DNA of 64,000 nt, from positions 558,001 to 622,000 of the forward strand of contig JAJOHG010000010.1 in NCBI GenBank assembly GCA_021029095.1, in the 5' to 3' direction. Both the position numbers and the translations under genes were made by a program. Below, piece by piece: positions 21,149-32,746 of this stretch (position 1 is the first letter of the stretch; every line of letters starts with the position of its first letter). Below the pieces are notes generated by a model. The model was given only the letters and a program-made list of their open reading frames with translations, searched no databases and had not been told where the DNA came from. The stretch comes from Phellopilus nigrolimitatus (taxonomy: Eukaryota; Basidiomycota; Agaricomycetes; Hymenochaetales; Hymenochaetaceae).

Positions 21149-23217
21149 CGCATTCTGGAACGGCTCCCCTGATGTGTTCAGCACGTTCTCCACCATGCTC
21201 ATAGGCGCGGTAGCGCTCGTTGTCGGTGAGCTGCTCAGCACAGCCAGCTTCATCGTCTCCATTTTGTCACCGACACATCCCGTCCGCACGCGGGCGCGTT
21301 CAGTGTAAATCCCACCTCCCCCGTTCATGTGCGAGGTTGGCTTCTTTACGGTCGCGGTGACGCTCCTACTCGTCATCTTCTGGGACGTTCACATCCACGC
21401 GTGGGAGGTGGCGAATATGTGGTCTACGTTCTTGTATTTGTCATCGGGAGCTGGTTGGAACGACATCAGCTCAGGTGGAAGCAGCTCGAGGATATTGTGC
21501 GTGGCGAGTACGCCGAGGAGCTTCCCGCACCGTACAGAGATGATCGTAAGTGGTTTGGGAATAATCTAAGTAATTTAGTGCTGCGCTGACTCTAAGCAGC
21601 ATCCTTCGAACACCTCGCCGTCCCTTTGTCCTCACTGCGCATGCGAATGTACTCCAGCCCTGCGACCCCACCGTTGCTCGGGATCGACACGACACAATTC
21701 CAGCCATGCTCCCCTTCCCCTACACATACACCTCGGCTTTCACAGATGCCTTCTTTCTCGCTCGTCGGTGCACTCGAGTTCCGTCAGGTGGTTGCCTCAC
21801 TGCAGCACCAGTCCGCAGGCGCCACTGTCAGTGCGTTCGAGAGCCCCGTCACACCCTATGTCGGGGGCCATTACCACTCTCACCACGGGTTCCTTTCGCG
21901 CCCGATCTCGTGCTGCCCATCATCCGCGTACTCACAACATTCAGCCGTTAGCCAGGACGCTTGTGACGATGCGCTCCCATTGCATGTGCGTTCTCCGTGT
22001 TCTCAAGTGCTCGCTCTTCCTGAAGACGGTGCGAGCGCATTTTCGAGTCTCTCTCCGCCCTTATGCATCCCACGCATCGAGACGACGCCTGCATCTCCTA
22101 GCTCGGAGACCTCCACTCGACGTGATCGGTCTACTTGGCTTTGGCAGTGCTTACCCTAGTTCACATACTCACCCACTCTCATACCCACGTACCCGCCCGC
22201 AGTGCATAGCGCACGGCGTCCAGCACACGTTGCACGTGCTCTTCCCGATTTTGCACGGCTTCCGCGAGAAGAGCGTCGCGGACAAGCTCGCGTCTGCGCT
22301 CGCCGCACCAGTGGTGTTGGCACTGACGATTATGCTCCCTGTACACATGACTCCGCTCGGGTCAATGGGTGCGGGGGACAAAGAGGCAACCCAGGTGGGG
22401 AGTACCGTTCTGGAGGTCCGCCTCGTCAATTTCGAGGAGGAAGGTGTCGAGCGCGTGCTGGCGGTCGAGGAGGACGTGCAGGAGGAGATGCACGAGCTCA
22501 AGTTCAACAAGTGGCTCATGGCCGTGCAGATGGTCTTCGGCCCGCTCTTTTGTGTCGCTGTGCTCTTCCGCCGTGTGCAGGCGGCATCGCGAGGCGTGGT
22601 TGCTTGCGGCAACAGAAATTGCAGGCAGCACCACAGCGGCCTTCGTGCTCGTCTTCGCAGGTCGCGGGACCAAGTCCGTCGCGCAGATGGCGCACTGCTC
22701 CATGGGCTTCTTCGTCGCCGTCGTGTGGATCATGGCCGTTGCGGACGAAGCCGTCAATGTCCTCAAGGTGTGTCTCCTTCATGCTCTCCTGCTGTATTTG
22801 TTTTGACTTGTACCACAGACATTCGGCTTCATCTTTGGGCTGAGCGACATGATCATTGGGCTCACCGTCTTCGCCTTGGGAAATTTGCTCGCGGACTTCG
22901 TTGTGAACGTGTCCGTCACAGTGTTCGCATCCATCATGAGCTTCTCCATTTGCTTTGGCGGGCCGATGCTCAACATCCTGCTTGGCGTCGGCGTGTCCGG
23001 CACCGCGGTCATCCGCAGCGCGGGTGGCGTGCCATTTGAGGTCGACTTCAGCGCGACGCTACTCGTGAGCACCGTCTGCTTGCTCGCGTTGCTGCTTGCG
23101 ACGCTCGTGTGCGTCCCTCTGAACGACTACCACCTCACGTGCTGCTGGGGCGTGTTTCTTGTCGTTTCGTATACCATTATCATGGTCATCAACATCGCCG
23201 TCGAGGTCAAACGGTAG
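21149..23217 (+). pseudogene. CaCA-family cation/Ca2+ exchanger (CCX/SLC8B-like), 5'-truncated and frameshifted
   Basis: Both alpha repeats of the Na+/Ca2+ exchanger family are visible: FLAFWNGSPDVFSTF...VGELLSTASFI at 21151-21255, and GLTVFALGNLLADFVVNVSV...CFGGPMLNILLGVGVSGT at 22858-23010. Between them lie ERHQLRWKQLEDIVRGEYAE, a linker with QMPSFSLVGALEFRQVV and ESPVTPYVGGHYHSH, and MHELKFNKWLMAVQMVFGPL. Intact members transport Ca2+ in vacuolar, ER or mitochondrial membranes by counter-ion exchange. Everything N-terminal to alpha-1 is missing. Frame changes occur near 21260-21330, near 21420 (HAWEVANM to VVYVLV) and near 22570-22595 (FCVAVLF to EAWLLAATE); none is explained by plausible introns. 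The 3' part from 22600 to the stop at 23217 is open and well preserved with one intron (22769-22818). Confidence 0.8.
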
Positions 23218-23593
23218 CGCTTTAGTAGCTGACTTTCCCTTTCCTCTTGCCTTTCCCTGGATTTTTGATTAATCTTATTTGTTCCTATTGCTTTCATATA
23301 TTGTGTCGCCTCCCTCGGACGGCCAGATTTATTCACATATACAGACTATACAAGATGTATACAATCACAGACGTTTTCGCATGAGTGGCTACTAAGAAAA
23401 TTGCAATGAATCACTAATTTTGCTTCATGATTTATTCGGTATAATGAGATAAACAACGTCCAGTTGAAGAACTACGGATATCCAAAGAATATGCGTGAAT
23501 CAAATGGACCGCTCTCCAAGCACGCTGTGCAATATGGATTTACATAGATACCTGTCTTTGCTTTCGAGTCGATCGTAGCCTTTTTCTTCGCTT
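23218..23593. other. AT-rich spacer, no gene seen
   Basis: The 3' flank of the exchanger relic; no repeat or gene recognised. Confidence 0.4.
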
Positions 23594-24470
23594 TTGATCT
23601 ACCTCTTCAGAGGCCACGACAGAAATAGCAGGGACCGCAGCGATCCTTCCAGATCATGCGGCGATCTAGTACCCAGAAATCTCGTGGCTATCGCTGGGGA
23701 CGGACATCTCTCATTAAACTTGGACGCACATCCAGATACCCCCGCTGTCCGTCTTACATCCAAGACTCTGCATTTCGATGTAGCCGAAAACGGTCATTTT
23801 TCAGACACGCCATCTGGTACAGACGCACCCGAGGACACTGAGGGAGATGAGGATAGCGATCGCAAAGGCGACAATCTGGCCACACTGGGAAAGAAAAAGA
23901 GCGCAAGACAGAGAAAACGGGGAAGGAAAGACAGGGAATACTAACACGAATAACGATGAACTTGCTGCCGAGGTGTAAGGAGCTGTGGAGGATGACAACA
24001 AGATGAAGGAAGGAGAAAATGAGTCGCCAATGCTGGCACCTGTGCCTGGCGTAATGTTCTCGGTGTCGGCAAACGCTCTTCCACCAACACAGCAGCTAGT
24101 GGTATGTCTTTAGTCGATGTCCATCAGCACTATCTAATGATGTTTCCGATAGGGTATGCCTCTCATGGCACTGTATTTTTCCGAGGCTCGCTACAAGGAT
24201 AGCTGCCGCCGTCAAGCGCTTACTTCAAGACATTGTCATGCTCGCTTCACGCGAAGTGAACATTCTACAGGACCATCCGAATCTCATTCACTACTATTAC
24301 CAATGAAGCTCAAGCAAACTTCCTGTACATTGCTCTCGAACTTTGCCCAGCGTCGCGCTCGGACATTGTCGAGCGCCCAGATCTGCATCGCGAGATCTCC
24401 AACATGTTCGACCCGAAGTGTGCACTGCTGCAAATCACTGCGAGCCTGTGCCACCTACACGCGCACGCGG
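23594..24470 (+). pseudogene. IRE1-like kinase relic (linker and kinase N-lobe)
   Basis: The linker ends with the basic stretch KKKSARQRKRGRKDRE, typical of the cytosolic linker of fungal IRE1. After SVSANALPPTQQLVV and a 50-base intron-like gap follow pieces of the kinase N-lobe in order: GYASHGTVFFRGSLQG (glycine loop), VKRLLQDIVMLASREVNILQ (split by frame), DHPNLIHYYYQ, EAQANFLYIALELCPAS, RPDLHREI-NMFDPKCALLQI and the start of an HLHAH helix. IRE1 is the ER unfolded-protein sensor kinase/RNase. At least two frame changes and a stop lie in the N-lobe, the luminal domain is absent, and the sequence leaves homology before the catalytic HRD loop, so no function is expected. Confidence 0.75.
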
Positions 24471-24841
24471 ATTCCAAGGAAGGCATGGACGCGGACGTGC
24501 TTTCCGGTCTTAAGGGCCTCGCGACATGGATATCGCAGAAGGCCGGCTACGACCCGCGCAACAACAACAACAACAGCAACGGCGACAGCGGGCTCAGCGC
24601 GGTCGGGTCGCAGATGTCGAAGCCCGTCAGCACCATGGTCACTGAGGAGTCACGCTTCACTGGCAAGCGTTATGCAGACCGCCCGGAGGGCGTTGACCAG
24701 TTCGGCGGAGAGGAGAGCGAGCGCCAGAAAGAGGAGCCGCGGAGCTCGGGGACGGGCGTGAGCGAGGTGGAGCTGAAGAGGTACAAGGATAGGCCGGAGG
24801 GGCTTGACCAGTTCGGTGGCGAAGAGGCGGAGAGAAAGCTA
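24471..24841 (+). CDS. C-terminal piece of an unrelated small protein joined to the IRE1 relic
   Basis: In the same frame as the last IRE1-like codons the sequence switches at about 24475 to ADSKEGMDADVLSGLKGLA, an Asn/Ser run, and two internal repeats (RYADRPEGVDQFGGEESER and RYKDRPEGLDQFGGEEAER), ending at 24839-24841. The segment is fully open and GC-rich, unlike the battered IRE1 part. No ATG is certain; the fused frame opens at 24404. It may be the 3' exon of a real gene captured by rearrangement, or a chimeric gene still under selection. Function unknown. Confidence 0.4.
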
Positions 24842-25751
24842 TAGACTGATAATTCGGCGAGATTGGACCGGAAGACATTTACTTTCAGGAGTCATAAACA
24901 CATTGTAATTCTAAACCCATCAAAAATGCTTGCAAATGACCTGTTTTTCGAGTGAAAAGGTAACCATGAGCGAGTCCACCCTATTTGAGTTATGGCAAGT
25001 TGTGTTTCATCCTGGAAAGTGATGTTACATGTCCTTCAGAATTCATACAAGCTCAGGAAAAGCTGCGAACTTGTCTGGTTGAGGACGGCGTGTCTGGTTG
25101 TGTTGCATATGACGGTGGGGCCGTAGACTTGATGCGTTCGGTAACCAGCATGCTCGGCAAAGTTGCGGAGCGCGGAGACAACGCGATTAGAGTTCTACAT
25201 CTTTTACTATCGGACAAAACCAGGATGGTTCCCGAAACTGAGTACAATGTAAGTGACAGAATTTCTTACAGGATACTTCAATCGAGATTGCGCTAGGAGC
25301 CATGGGAAGTCGACAGCAGCTTCCTGGGGCGTCTGGTCGACCGTCTTCAGGCTCTCGTACTACAGCTGCGCGGGCACCGTTGCGGACATATAGAACGTGG
25401 CCAAGTGCCCCACAACCGAGCCGAAGGCGTCGCCATGTGGTGATGTGCACCCATACTCACTTATACAGACCACGTCCATGCCATGGAGAAAGCTTTTTTG
25501 AACGTTGGTTTACCGCTCGCTCGTGATGGAATTAATCGTTGGATTTGTCTCACAGGCTGCTTTACATATGGCTTCATGGCATACGGAATGGCTGTTTCTG
25601 ACTTTCCGTAACCGCTGGATCCTTTCCTGTTTCTATTCTGATGATGAATGATGGTACATACATGATGTGTATTCACCTATGCTCTCGATAAAGGACGAAA
25701 CTCGGCCTTTTCGCGCATTTCTTGCTGCCCTTTTGTATTGTATAGCCAATG
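24842..25751. other. Unrecognised remnants
   Basis: Open plus-strand stretches at 24985-25296 (LVEDGVSGCVAYDGGAVDL, LLLSDKTRMVPETEYN) and about 25460-25610 (AMEKAFLNVGLPLARDGINR) look like exon scraps but could not be assigned to a family or joined into a gene. Confidence 0.3.
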
Positions 25752-28065
25752 CTAATAATATGCATGAAACCTAATATATACTAAAGCAAATGGCAAGAAG
25801 AAAAAGAAAAAAAAAGGAATCGTAACTTGCCATGCGGAGCAATGGCCCACTACCAAAGTCAATGAAGACAATTTAAACAGTAAACTACCGTCCAGCTTTT
25901 CCGTGTTTAACTCGCCTTCAGTGCTGACGATGACGAAAGAGGATCCACTCTTGTCGCTGAGGAACTGGTCAGTGACTTCGGAAAGCTCCCTGTCGCCTTT
26001 GGTCTCGTTCAGCTCGCATAGCACTTCCTCCACGGAATTAACCATGGTAGAAGTAATCTGAGGCGAATCGTCCATAGCGACAGCTCCGACAGGTACTGGC
26101 TGAGAAGAGACGGCGTCAGATACATCAGGCTCGTTGATGGACTCGTTCGTGTCAGACGGAGAGACGTTGGCATAGTCGCGCTCCGAAACGGAGTCGGGAT
26201 CGACGGTGACAAGTCGTCCTCCTGTTTTCGTTACAATCTCTGTCCTGCTGTTGTCTTCGGCATATTCTTCTTCTTCTTCTTCTTCTTCTTCTTCTTCTTC
26301 TTCGGATTCAACACTGAGATCTTCGCAAGGCTCCGCGACAATGCTCAGAGCATCAGCTAAGACGTTGTCTATCGCACTTGTTCCGATCTCGTTGTCAATG
26401 GCGCAGACACTGGTTATGGCGGCGAGAGCAGTGATGTACTGCAGGACTTTAAATTCCCGCATTTTGTTTCTCGAAACCGTAGAGACAGCGATAGAGTCTG
26501 GAGCCTCGGCAGAATTCTCAACAGCGCAGACAGACCGTCCTTCCTTAGATACAGCTAGAGTCACAGTATCGAGGGTCTGGTTTTTCTGCACTTCCTCGGA
26601 TGGCATCCCCTCTGCAGCGTGGATATGAGAAATGGAGAGATCGTGCAAGACAGCATCGGAGCTGGCTGCCTCCTTTTCTCCGACAATAGCTCCAACACGT
26701 TTCATGTCGCGTTTAGAAATGACGTTGCTTGGTTCTGCACCCAGATCGGAGATGCCAGCCAGATCGGAGATGCCAGCGCCCTTGTTGAGCTTTGAGGCAA
26801 CACAAGGACGTTGCATAACCTTGCTTTTTGCTACCCTGCCAGTGTCCACCACCATTTTCATTGCAAACGCAGTACCAAAGCACATAGGCGGGAAAGGCGC
26901 GCTAAGTGTTCGTTCTTCCCAAAGGCGACATTCCTCATCAAAATTGACGAAGTGGAAACGGTGTCTCCGAGCCAGAGGCTTCAAACTGCCAAAATAGTGC
27001 CAGTTCTTGAAGTCGAGATCGAGGCTGGAGTTAATGTCCGACTTCAAGACGAAGACCTTGTCAAGATATGGCTTATTGACCAAGATGTGGAAGACACAAC
27101 CCATGCTGGCGTACGACATAATCTGCAAAATGATGCTCATTAAAGCGAATGTCCCCGACAGCCATATATTATCATAAATACTCACGAATCCTTTTATAAT
27201 CTGTTCACCGAAGGCTTTTGCAGGAGTTCGGAACAGCTGATTAGCTCTTATGAGCATGTATATGCTTTTCGTGCGCAGGAAAAAGCTTACATACCCAGTA
27301 TATGGACCCCAGGCTTGACCAGATAAAGCTTGCGATCGGCCAAGTCACGTAATGCAGTACCGGGATCGAAAACTTGGGATAGTGTATGTTTGTTAAGGTT
27401 GTCCACATATAAACCTTTGAACAAGTCCAAATGGCAAGATAAAATAACGTGCACTATAAAGAAAAACTTTCACCTACAAGCGCCATCCAGATGAGGACTC
27501 CATTCAAAATATGCTCCTGAAGAGCCTTCACAACGCGGTGAGGACCGAGTGCATCGCTAAAAAAGAGCCGATGGATATACTCGTGAGCTGGGACCTGTCT
27601 CGGCCTCTGATCGTCGACAAGCGGCGCGCCATTAACGTGTGCAGACTCATGCTCGAGAAGGACCGCACGGACGGGAGAGAGGCATTCGGAGGGATCGAAA
27701 GCGAGCAACGGTATCTCACTCAAAGTCTGCTGAGTGTACAGTACTGCTAGGTTTTCTCCAGAGACGTAGGACAGAGGGGTCGGCTCGTCGAATGCAAGCT
27801 GAAGGACGACCTCCGGAGTGAGCGCCGCAAGGCATATGCTAGGTGGATGCGGGCCGAAATACGAAGGGAGGACGCCAGTTGGGATGGTATTTGCGGCGAC
27901 TGGTTTTACGGATTCTGAGAAATACGAGAAATCTGGTGAAGTAGACTTTGTCTTTATGTTAATAGACGTGCAAGAAAAAGCTGGACACGCCCAAGTCTTA
28001 TATAGCACCACACCCACAAGCTGGGCGATGATTAATGCGGCGCTAATTATGAAGGGGACGGGCAT
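25752..28065 (-). CDS. Multi-pass membrane protein of unknown function with acidic C-terminal region
   Basis: The first exon (28065 to about 27463) begins MPVPFIISAALIIAQLVGVV, an N-terminal hydrophobic anchor, and ends with a second hydrophobic span (ILNGVLIWMALV). A short exon (about 27280-27445) adds FYLAIWTCSKVYMW and a further span with PIASFIWSSLGSIYW. The third part (27257 and down) has ASMGCVFHILV, and a 66-base in-frame gtgagt...cag segment (27189-27124) that is probably an intron. The long hydrophilic remainder carries a run of about a dozen Glu residues (near 26290) encoded by a ctt/ttc triplet repeat, many Ser/Thr and Asp/Glu, and no recognised domain. A Phe-rich end from 25830 to 25752 may be spurious. 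Exon limits are approximate. Confidence 0.5.
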
Positions 28066-28512
28066 GCCTGAAGTCCAAAAGCTGACACTAGAAATCTAGA
28101 GTATACGTAAGGACAATCAAGAAATGGAAAAGCTGAAGTAATGAGGAAATATCGTTCGAGCCGCAGAGATCGGGATAACTTTTGGCTTGACTGACGCGCA
28201 GCGCGCTTCGCAAAAAGCTCTTGATTCGAAGCCCACAAGATAGTCGATGCTAGCTCGAGAGATTGTGAGTGGAAGTCTGGACGATCGGTGGCACAGCACA
28301 ACCCGACAATAAATTCGCGACTCAGTATCCAAGAAAGAGATGAAAGTACGAAGGTTGTAAACAAGAGGAAGGAGCGCTGCTCGGACCCTTGAAGACCAGC
28401 TCATGAATGCGAACCGCCGAAGGAGACGAGAGCAAGAATGAGAAAAGACGTGCCGCAGTGCTTGGAAGACCAGCTCCGACCGGAACATACCGAGGTACGC
28501 GTGATACCTACT
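28066..28512. other. Spacer between membrane-protein gene and inverted repeat
   Basis: Probably the divergent promoter region. Minus-strand frames here may be untranslated leader; no conserved feature recognised. Confidence 0.35.
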
Positions 28513-30697
28513 TTGCTGCGATTACATAAGGACTCGAAAACTTGAAGCTGGAAGTTGTGTGTGGTCTGTCGTCAGTTGCTTTTGCTTTAACTGGACGTCT
28601 TCTTCTCAGCTATGAGAACCCCGCCTCGATTGCAGCTGCACTGCGGAAGCAATATTTGTTGTACTCGATTTTAGAACTGGGCAAACGGACTGGTTATCGG
28701 GCCGGGTTACTGGTCACCAGGATCGAGAGGAGTTCCGATGGGAGCAAGCTCGTCCTGAACGTTCATTTTCTATGTGTATATGGGACGGATTCGAATGGCT
28801 AACTCAATCCCTGCCACGATCGCGCCTATTGTGTCGCATGTCAAGACGTGTCTCGAGCGCCATCGGGCCACAGGTGCAGTCTCTGGGGTAGGATCAACTC
28901 CCCCGCTCTTCGTCGCATTCCAAGGTCCGCAGGGTTCAGGTATGTTTTGATTCCCAACAAAGATTTGTATATCGTGCCTTTGTCACTGATACGCATTCGA
29001 TCTATGTAACTGCTACAGGAAAGACATTTTTGACCTCGCAGCTCCGAAGGGTGCTCAGCGCGCCGCCGCACAACCTCGCGGTCGCGGTGCTCTCTATCGA
29101 CGACCTGTACCTCCCGCACGCGGGCCTTGCCGCTGTCGCTGCCGCGCACCCACACAACGTGCTCCTCTCCGGAAGGGGCCAGCCCGGGACACACGATGTC
29201 CCTCTCGGATCGAGGCTCCTGAGCGAGCTCAAGGCCATCAACGACGCGAAGGCGTCCGACGCCGGTACCGTGCGCTTCCCGGCCTTCGACAAGAGCCTGT
29301 TCGATGGGCAGGGCGATCGTGTGGAAGGTAGCGGTGAGCTCGTGCGCGCACCACTGGACATCGTCCTCTTCGAGGGCTGGTGCGTCGGCTTCTGCCCGGT
29401 CTCCGAGGATGAAATCGACAGGCGACGCGTGCAGCATATTCCGGACATCGACGGCACGCTCGACCTACGTGCGGTCCGACGGGAAGACGTCCTCGCAATC
29501 AACGCAAGTCTGTGGGAGTACGTCCAATGGTGGGATTTCTTTGACGCATTCGTTCAGGTACATTGCGGCAAGTCTCCTGCCTTGCTAAATTGGCTAATGA
29601 GGGCGGACTACAGGTCAAGCCTCCCGATGAAATGCCGTACTCGCTCATATACAAGTGGCGCCTGCAGCAAGAGCACAACATGAAGGCACAGAACGGCGGG
29701 AAGGGCATGGCGGATGCGCAAGTGAAGACGTGCGCGCCCCCTCTTTTCCCGTCTTTGATATCTAACCAAACCTCTACTTTAACAGCTTCGTCGACCGATA
29801 TATCCCTGGCTACGTCTTCTTCGCCGAAGGCATCGAGCGCGGCTACGTCGATGCGAGTGGTGAGCGGCGCCTGCCGCGCTGGCTTGGGAGCGGGCTCAAG
29901 GCTGCGATAGACGAAGAGCGCGAGCTGGTATCTGTCGATTCGTTTTGAGGTCTTGTGATATGCAACTACTAAGGCATGTCAAAATGACAATTTAAAAATA
30001 AAAAAATAAAAAATAAAAAATAAAAATAAAAAACACCCCTTCTGAATGTGGACTGGATTGTCGAAGTGTAATAGAGTGCGACTGGTGTCTATTGCAACGC
30101 CTCTCGACGCCGCCATCGTCACCTTCGGTCTCCCTCGCGTCGACTTACGTGAAAATGAAATCGTCTAGAAGCTGGTTTCACACCGGGGTGCTATGCGGGC
30201 AAGTTGGTCTTTCGGCCTGGTTGTAGATGCTAGATAAATAGTCTGATACAAAATGCTATGGATATAAGATCAGGAGGTTATGGTTACAGCGATGTCTCTG
30301 GAAAGAATGCAGAAGGAAAGGGATGATGTGGAAGAATCGTGTTCGCCGAATATAAGGGAAGTGGGATAAAAACGATATAAGAGTGGGAATAATAAATATC
30401 TCCCAAGTTATGCGTTACGTGCGGATTCCAAATCCCTATCCGGCCTGGTAGAAGTCGACACAGTGAAGAGCGAGCATTTGTGATTATATACGGCCTTCGT
30501 TATTTCCCATACCAGATTATGCAAACATAGACGTTTCGCCAACGCAGTCACAACGACTGCTGCGAAGATGCAACTTAAAAGCACGACATAAAGGCTTTCC
30601 GAGCCTATATTTGAGTGTGTGAGCGTGCAGACCGCCGGGAAGAAGATAATCGACGGAAGATGCGCAAGTTCAGTCAGACCCACGCCTGCGTCGTTTC
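28513..30697 (+). repeat. Left arm of large inverted duplication
   Basis: Starting at ctttgctgcgattacataa, the arm contains a short upstream frame (MKLEVVCGLSS...), the TDA10-like gene, its 3' flank (a gtctagaagctggtttcaca block), and part of a membrane-protein gene. The same order occurs reversed at 30933-33020. The arms carry many substitutions and indels, so duplication is not recent. Confidence 0.9.
28795..29948 (+). CDS. TDA10: D-glycerate 3-kinase / Tda10-like ATP-binding kinase
   Basis: Four exons (28795-28939, 29019-29557, 29614-29729, 29786-29948) give 320 residues in frame. A P-loop GPQGSGKT (residues 44-51) spans the first intron. It is followed by VLSIDDLYLPHAGL (the family's SIDDFYL motif), HPHNVLLSGRGQPGTHD with the GNPGTHD-like motif, FPAFDKSLFDGQGDR, and IVLFEGWCVGFCPV (the EGW motif), then VDRYIPGYVFF near the C-terminus. 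These are hallmarks of the uridine-kinase-like fold of yeast Tda10 and plant glycerate kinase (GLYK), which phosphorylates D-glycerate to 3-phosphoglycerate. The third donor (gtgcgc at 29730) is chosen because it alone keeps the VDRYIPG frame. The gene lies in the left arm of the palindrome, its broken copy in the right arm. Confidence 0.85.
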
Positions 30698-30880
30698 CCT
30701 GATGTTACGAAACGTGAAGATGTGGACAAAGATACGAAAAACAAAAAACCTGCATACCTGCAAACGCCCTTCGGTAAAACTATCCAGAGCCAGAGCGAAT
30801 CCCAAAATTGTTAATAGGCCGATACACGCCAAAGCCGTATAACAATGAATAATGTTGGACGTGGAACTGATAAAATATTT
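30408..30880 (-). pseudogene. Membrane-protein gene fragment reaching the centre of the palindrome
   Basis: A minus-strand exon (about 30690-30408) encodes GLTELAHLPSIIFFPAVCTL, a hydrophobic span LYVVLLSCIFAAVVVTALAK, and VSTSTRPDRDLESARNA before a stop. Upstream in the loop, ALACIGLLTILGFALALDS would add another span through a gtatgcag...gacgcag intron. This looks like the end of an uncharacterised Agaricomycete integral membrane protein; its 5' end is missing. The right arm copies only the final exon. Confidence 0.45.
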
Positions 30881-30942
30881 CTTAGTTTCGGAATAGTCGA
30901 CATCTTAACAGTTATGTAATATCATCAGAGAACCGACGCAGG

Positions 30943-31231
30943 CCTCGGTCTGACTGAACTTGCGCATATTCCGTCGACCATCTTCTTCCCGGCGGTCTGC
31001 ACGCTCACACACTCAAATATAGGCTCGGAAAGCCTTTATGTCGTGCTATTAAGTTGCATCTTCGCAGCAGTCGTTGTGACTGCGCTGGCGAAACGTCTAT
31101 GTTTGCATAATCTGGTATGGGAAATAGCGAAAGCCGTATATAATCACGCATGCTCGCTCTTCACTGTGTCGACTTCTACCGGGTCTGATAGTATCACTGA
31201 TAGGGATTTGGAATCCGCACGTAACGCATAA
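30943..31231 (+). pseudogene. Inverted copy of membrane-protein terminal exon
   Basis: Carries the same AHIPSTIFFPAVCTLTHSN, LSCIFAAVVVTALAKRLCLH and DRDLESARNA end as the left-arm copy, with a five-residue insertion (GSDSIT for RP). It starts at the acceptor position, so upstream exons are absent. Confidence 0.5.
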
Positions 31232-31676
31232 CGTGTGAGATATTCGATATTCCTACTCTTATATCGCTTTTATTGCCGCTTAGATAGTTCGTTCTACCTC
31301 CCTTATGTTTGGCTCACACGATTCTTCAACGTCATTCCCTTCCTTCTGTATTCTTTTCATAGGACACCGCTATATCTATGACCTCCTGGTCTTATATTCG
31401 TAGCAATTTCATAGCATAGTCCTACAATCTATCTATCTCGCATCAGCTGCGACCAGGCCGAAAGACAAACAAGAATTGCCCATATGGCACCACGGTGTGA
31501 AACCAGCTTCTAGACGATTGTATTTCACGTAAATCGACACGAGGGAGACTGAAAATGTCGATGGCGAGATCAAGAGGCGTTGCGATAGACCCCAGTCGTG
31601 CTCTCAGACACTTCGACAATCAAGGTCCACATTCAGGAGTGGTGTTTTTTAGGAAACAAGAAATTGCCATTCTGCC
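31232..31676. other. Right-arm spacer
   Basis: Counterpart of the left-arm 3' flank of TDA10; no gene. Confidence 0.5.
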
Positions 31677-32746
31677 TTAGTAGCTCCATACCACAGATAC
31701 CAGCTCACGCTCCTCATCTATGGCAACCTTGAGCCCGTTCCCAAGCCAGCGCGGCAGGCGCCGCTCACCACTCGCATCGACGTAGCCACGCTCGATGCCT
31801 TTGGCGAAGAAGACGTAGCCAGGGATATATCGGTCGACGAAGCTTACAGAGTAGAGGTCTGGTAAGATATCAAAGACGGGAAAAGAGAGGGCATGCACGT
31901 CTTCACTTGCGCATCCGTCATGCCCTTCCCGCCGTTCTTTGCCTTCATGTTGTGCTCTTGCTGCAGGCGCCACTTGTATATGAGCGAGTACGGTGTTTCA
32001 TCGGGAGGCTTGACCTGTAGTCCGCCCTCATTAGCCAATTTAGCAAGGCAGGAGACTTGCCGCAATGTACCTGAACGAATGCGTCAAAGAAATCCCACCA
32101 TTGGACGTACTCCCACAGACTTGCGTTGATTGCGAGGACGTCTTCCCGTCGGACCGCACGTAGGTCGAGCGTGCCGTCGATGTCCGGAATATACTACACA
32201 CGTCGCCTGTCGATTTCATCCTCGGAGACCGGGCAGAAGCCGACGCACCAGCCCCCAAAGAGGACGACGACCAGTGGTGCGCGCACGAGCGAGCCGCTAC
32301 CTTCCACATGATCGCCCTGCCCCTCGAACAGACTCTTGTCGAAGGCTGGAAAGCGCACGGTACCTGCATCGGACGCCTTCGCGTCGTTGATGGCCTTGAG
32401 CTCGCTCAGGAGCCTCGATCCGAGAGGGACATCGTGTGTCCCGGGCTGACCCCTTCCGGAGAGGAGCACGTTGTGCGGGTGCGCGCTGAGCACCCTTCGG
32501 AGCTGCGAGATCAAAATGTCTTGCCTGTAGCAACTGCATAAAATAGAATGCGTATTAGTGACAAAAGCACGATACACAAATCTTTGTTGGGAATCAAAAC
32601 ATACCTGAACCCTGCGGACCTTGGAATGCGACGAAGAGAGGGGGTGCCGATCCTACGCCGGAAACAGCCCCTGATGCCCGATGGCGCTCGAGACAAGTCT
32701 TGACATGCGACGCAATCGATTGAGCTAACCATTCAATCCGTTCCAT
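31677..32746 (-). pseudogene. Inactive inverted copy of TDA10-like kinase
   Basis: Reads the same exon series as the gene at 28795-29948 but with lesions. A one-base deletion after GSG-GKT shifts frame. About 81 bases are missing so that LRRVLSAHPHNVLLS joins directly; this removes the SIDDLYLP motif, with the break between repeated P-H-N codons. The EGW motif reads GGW, and codon CAG after RRRV is TAG (RRRV-stop-YIPDID). Exon 1 is fused in frame with an upstream frame (MERIEWLAQSIASHVKTCLE). No kinase activity is expected. Confidence 0.85.

Noticed and set aside
28117..28488. Minus-strand frame upstream of the membrane-protein gene
   Set aside because: No conserved feature; more likely untranslated leader or promoter sequence.
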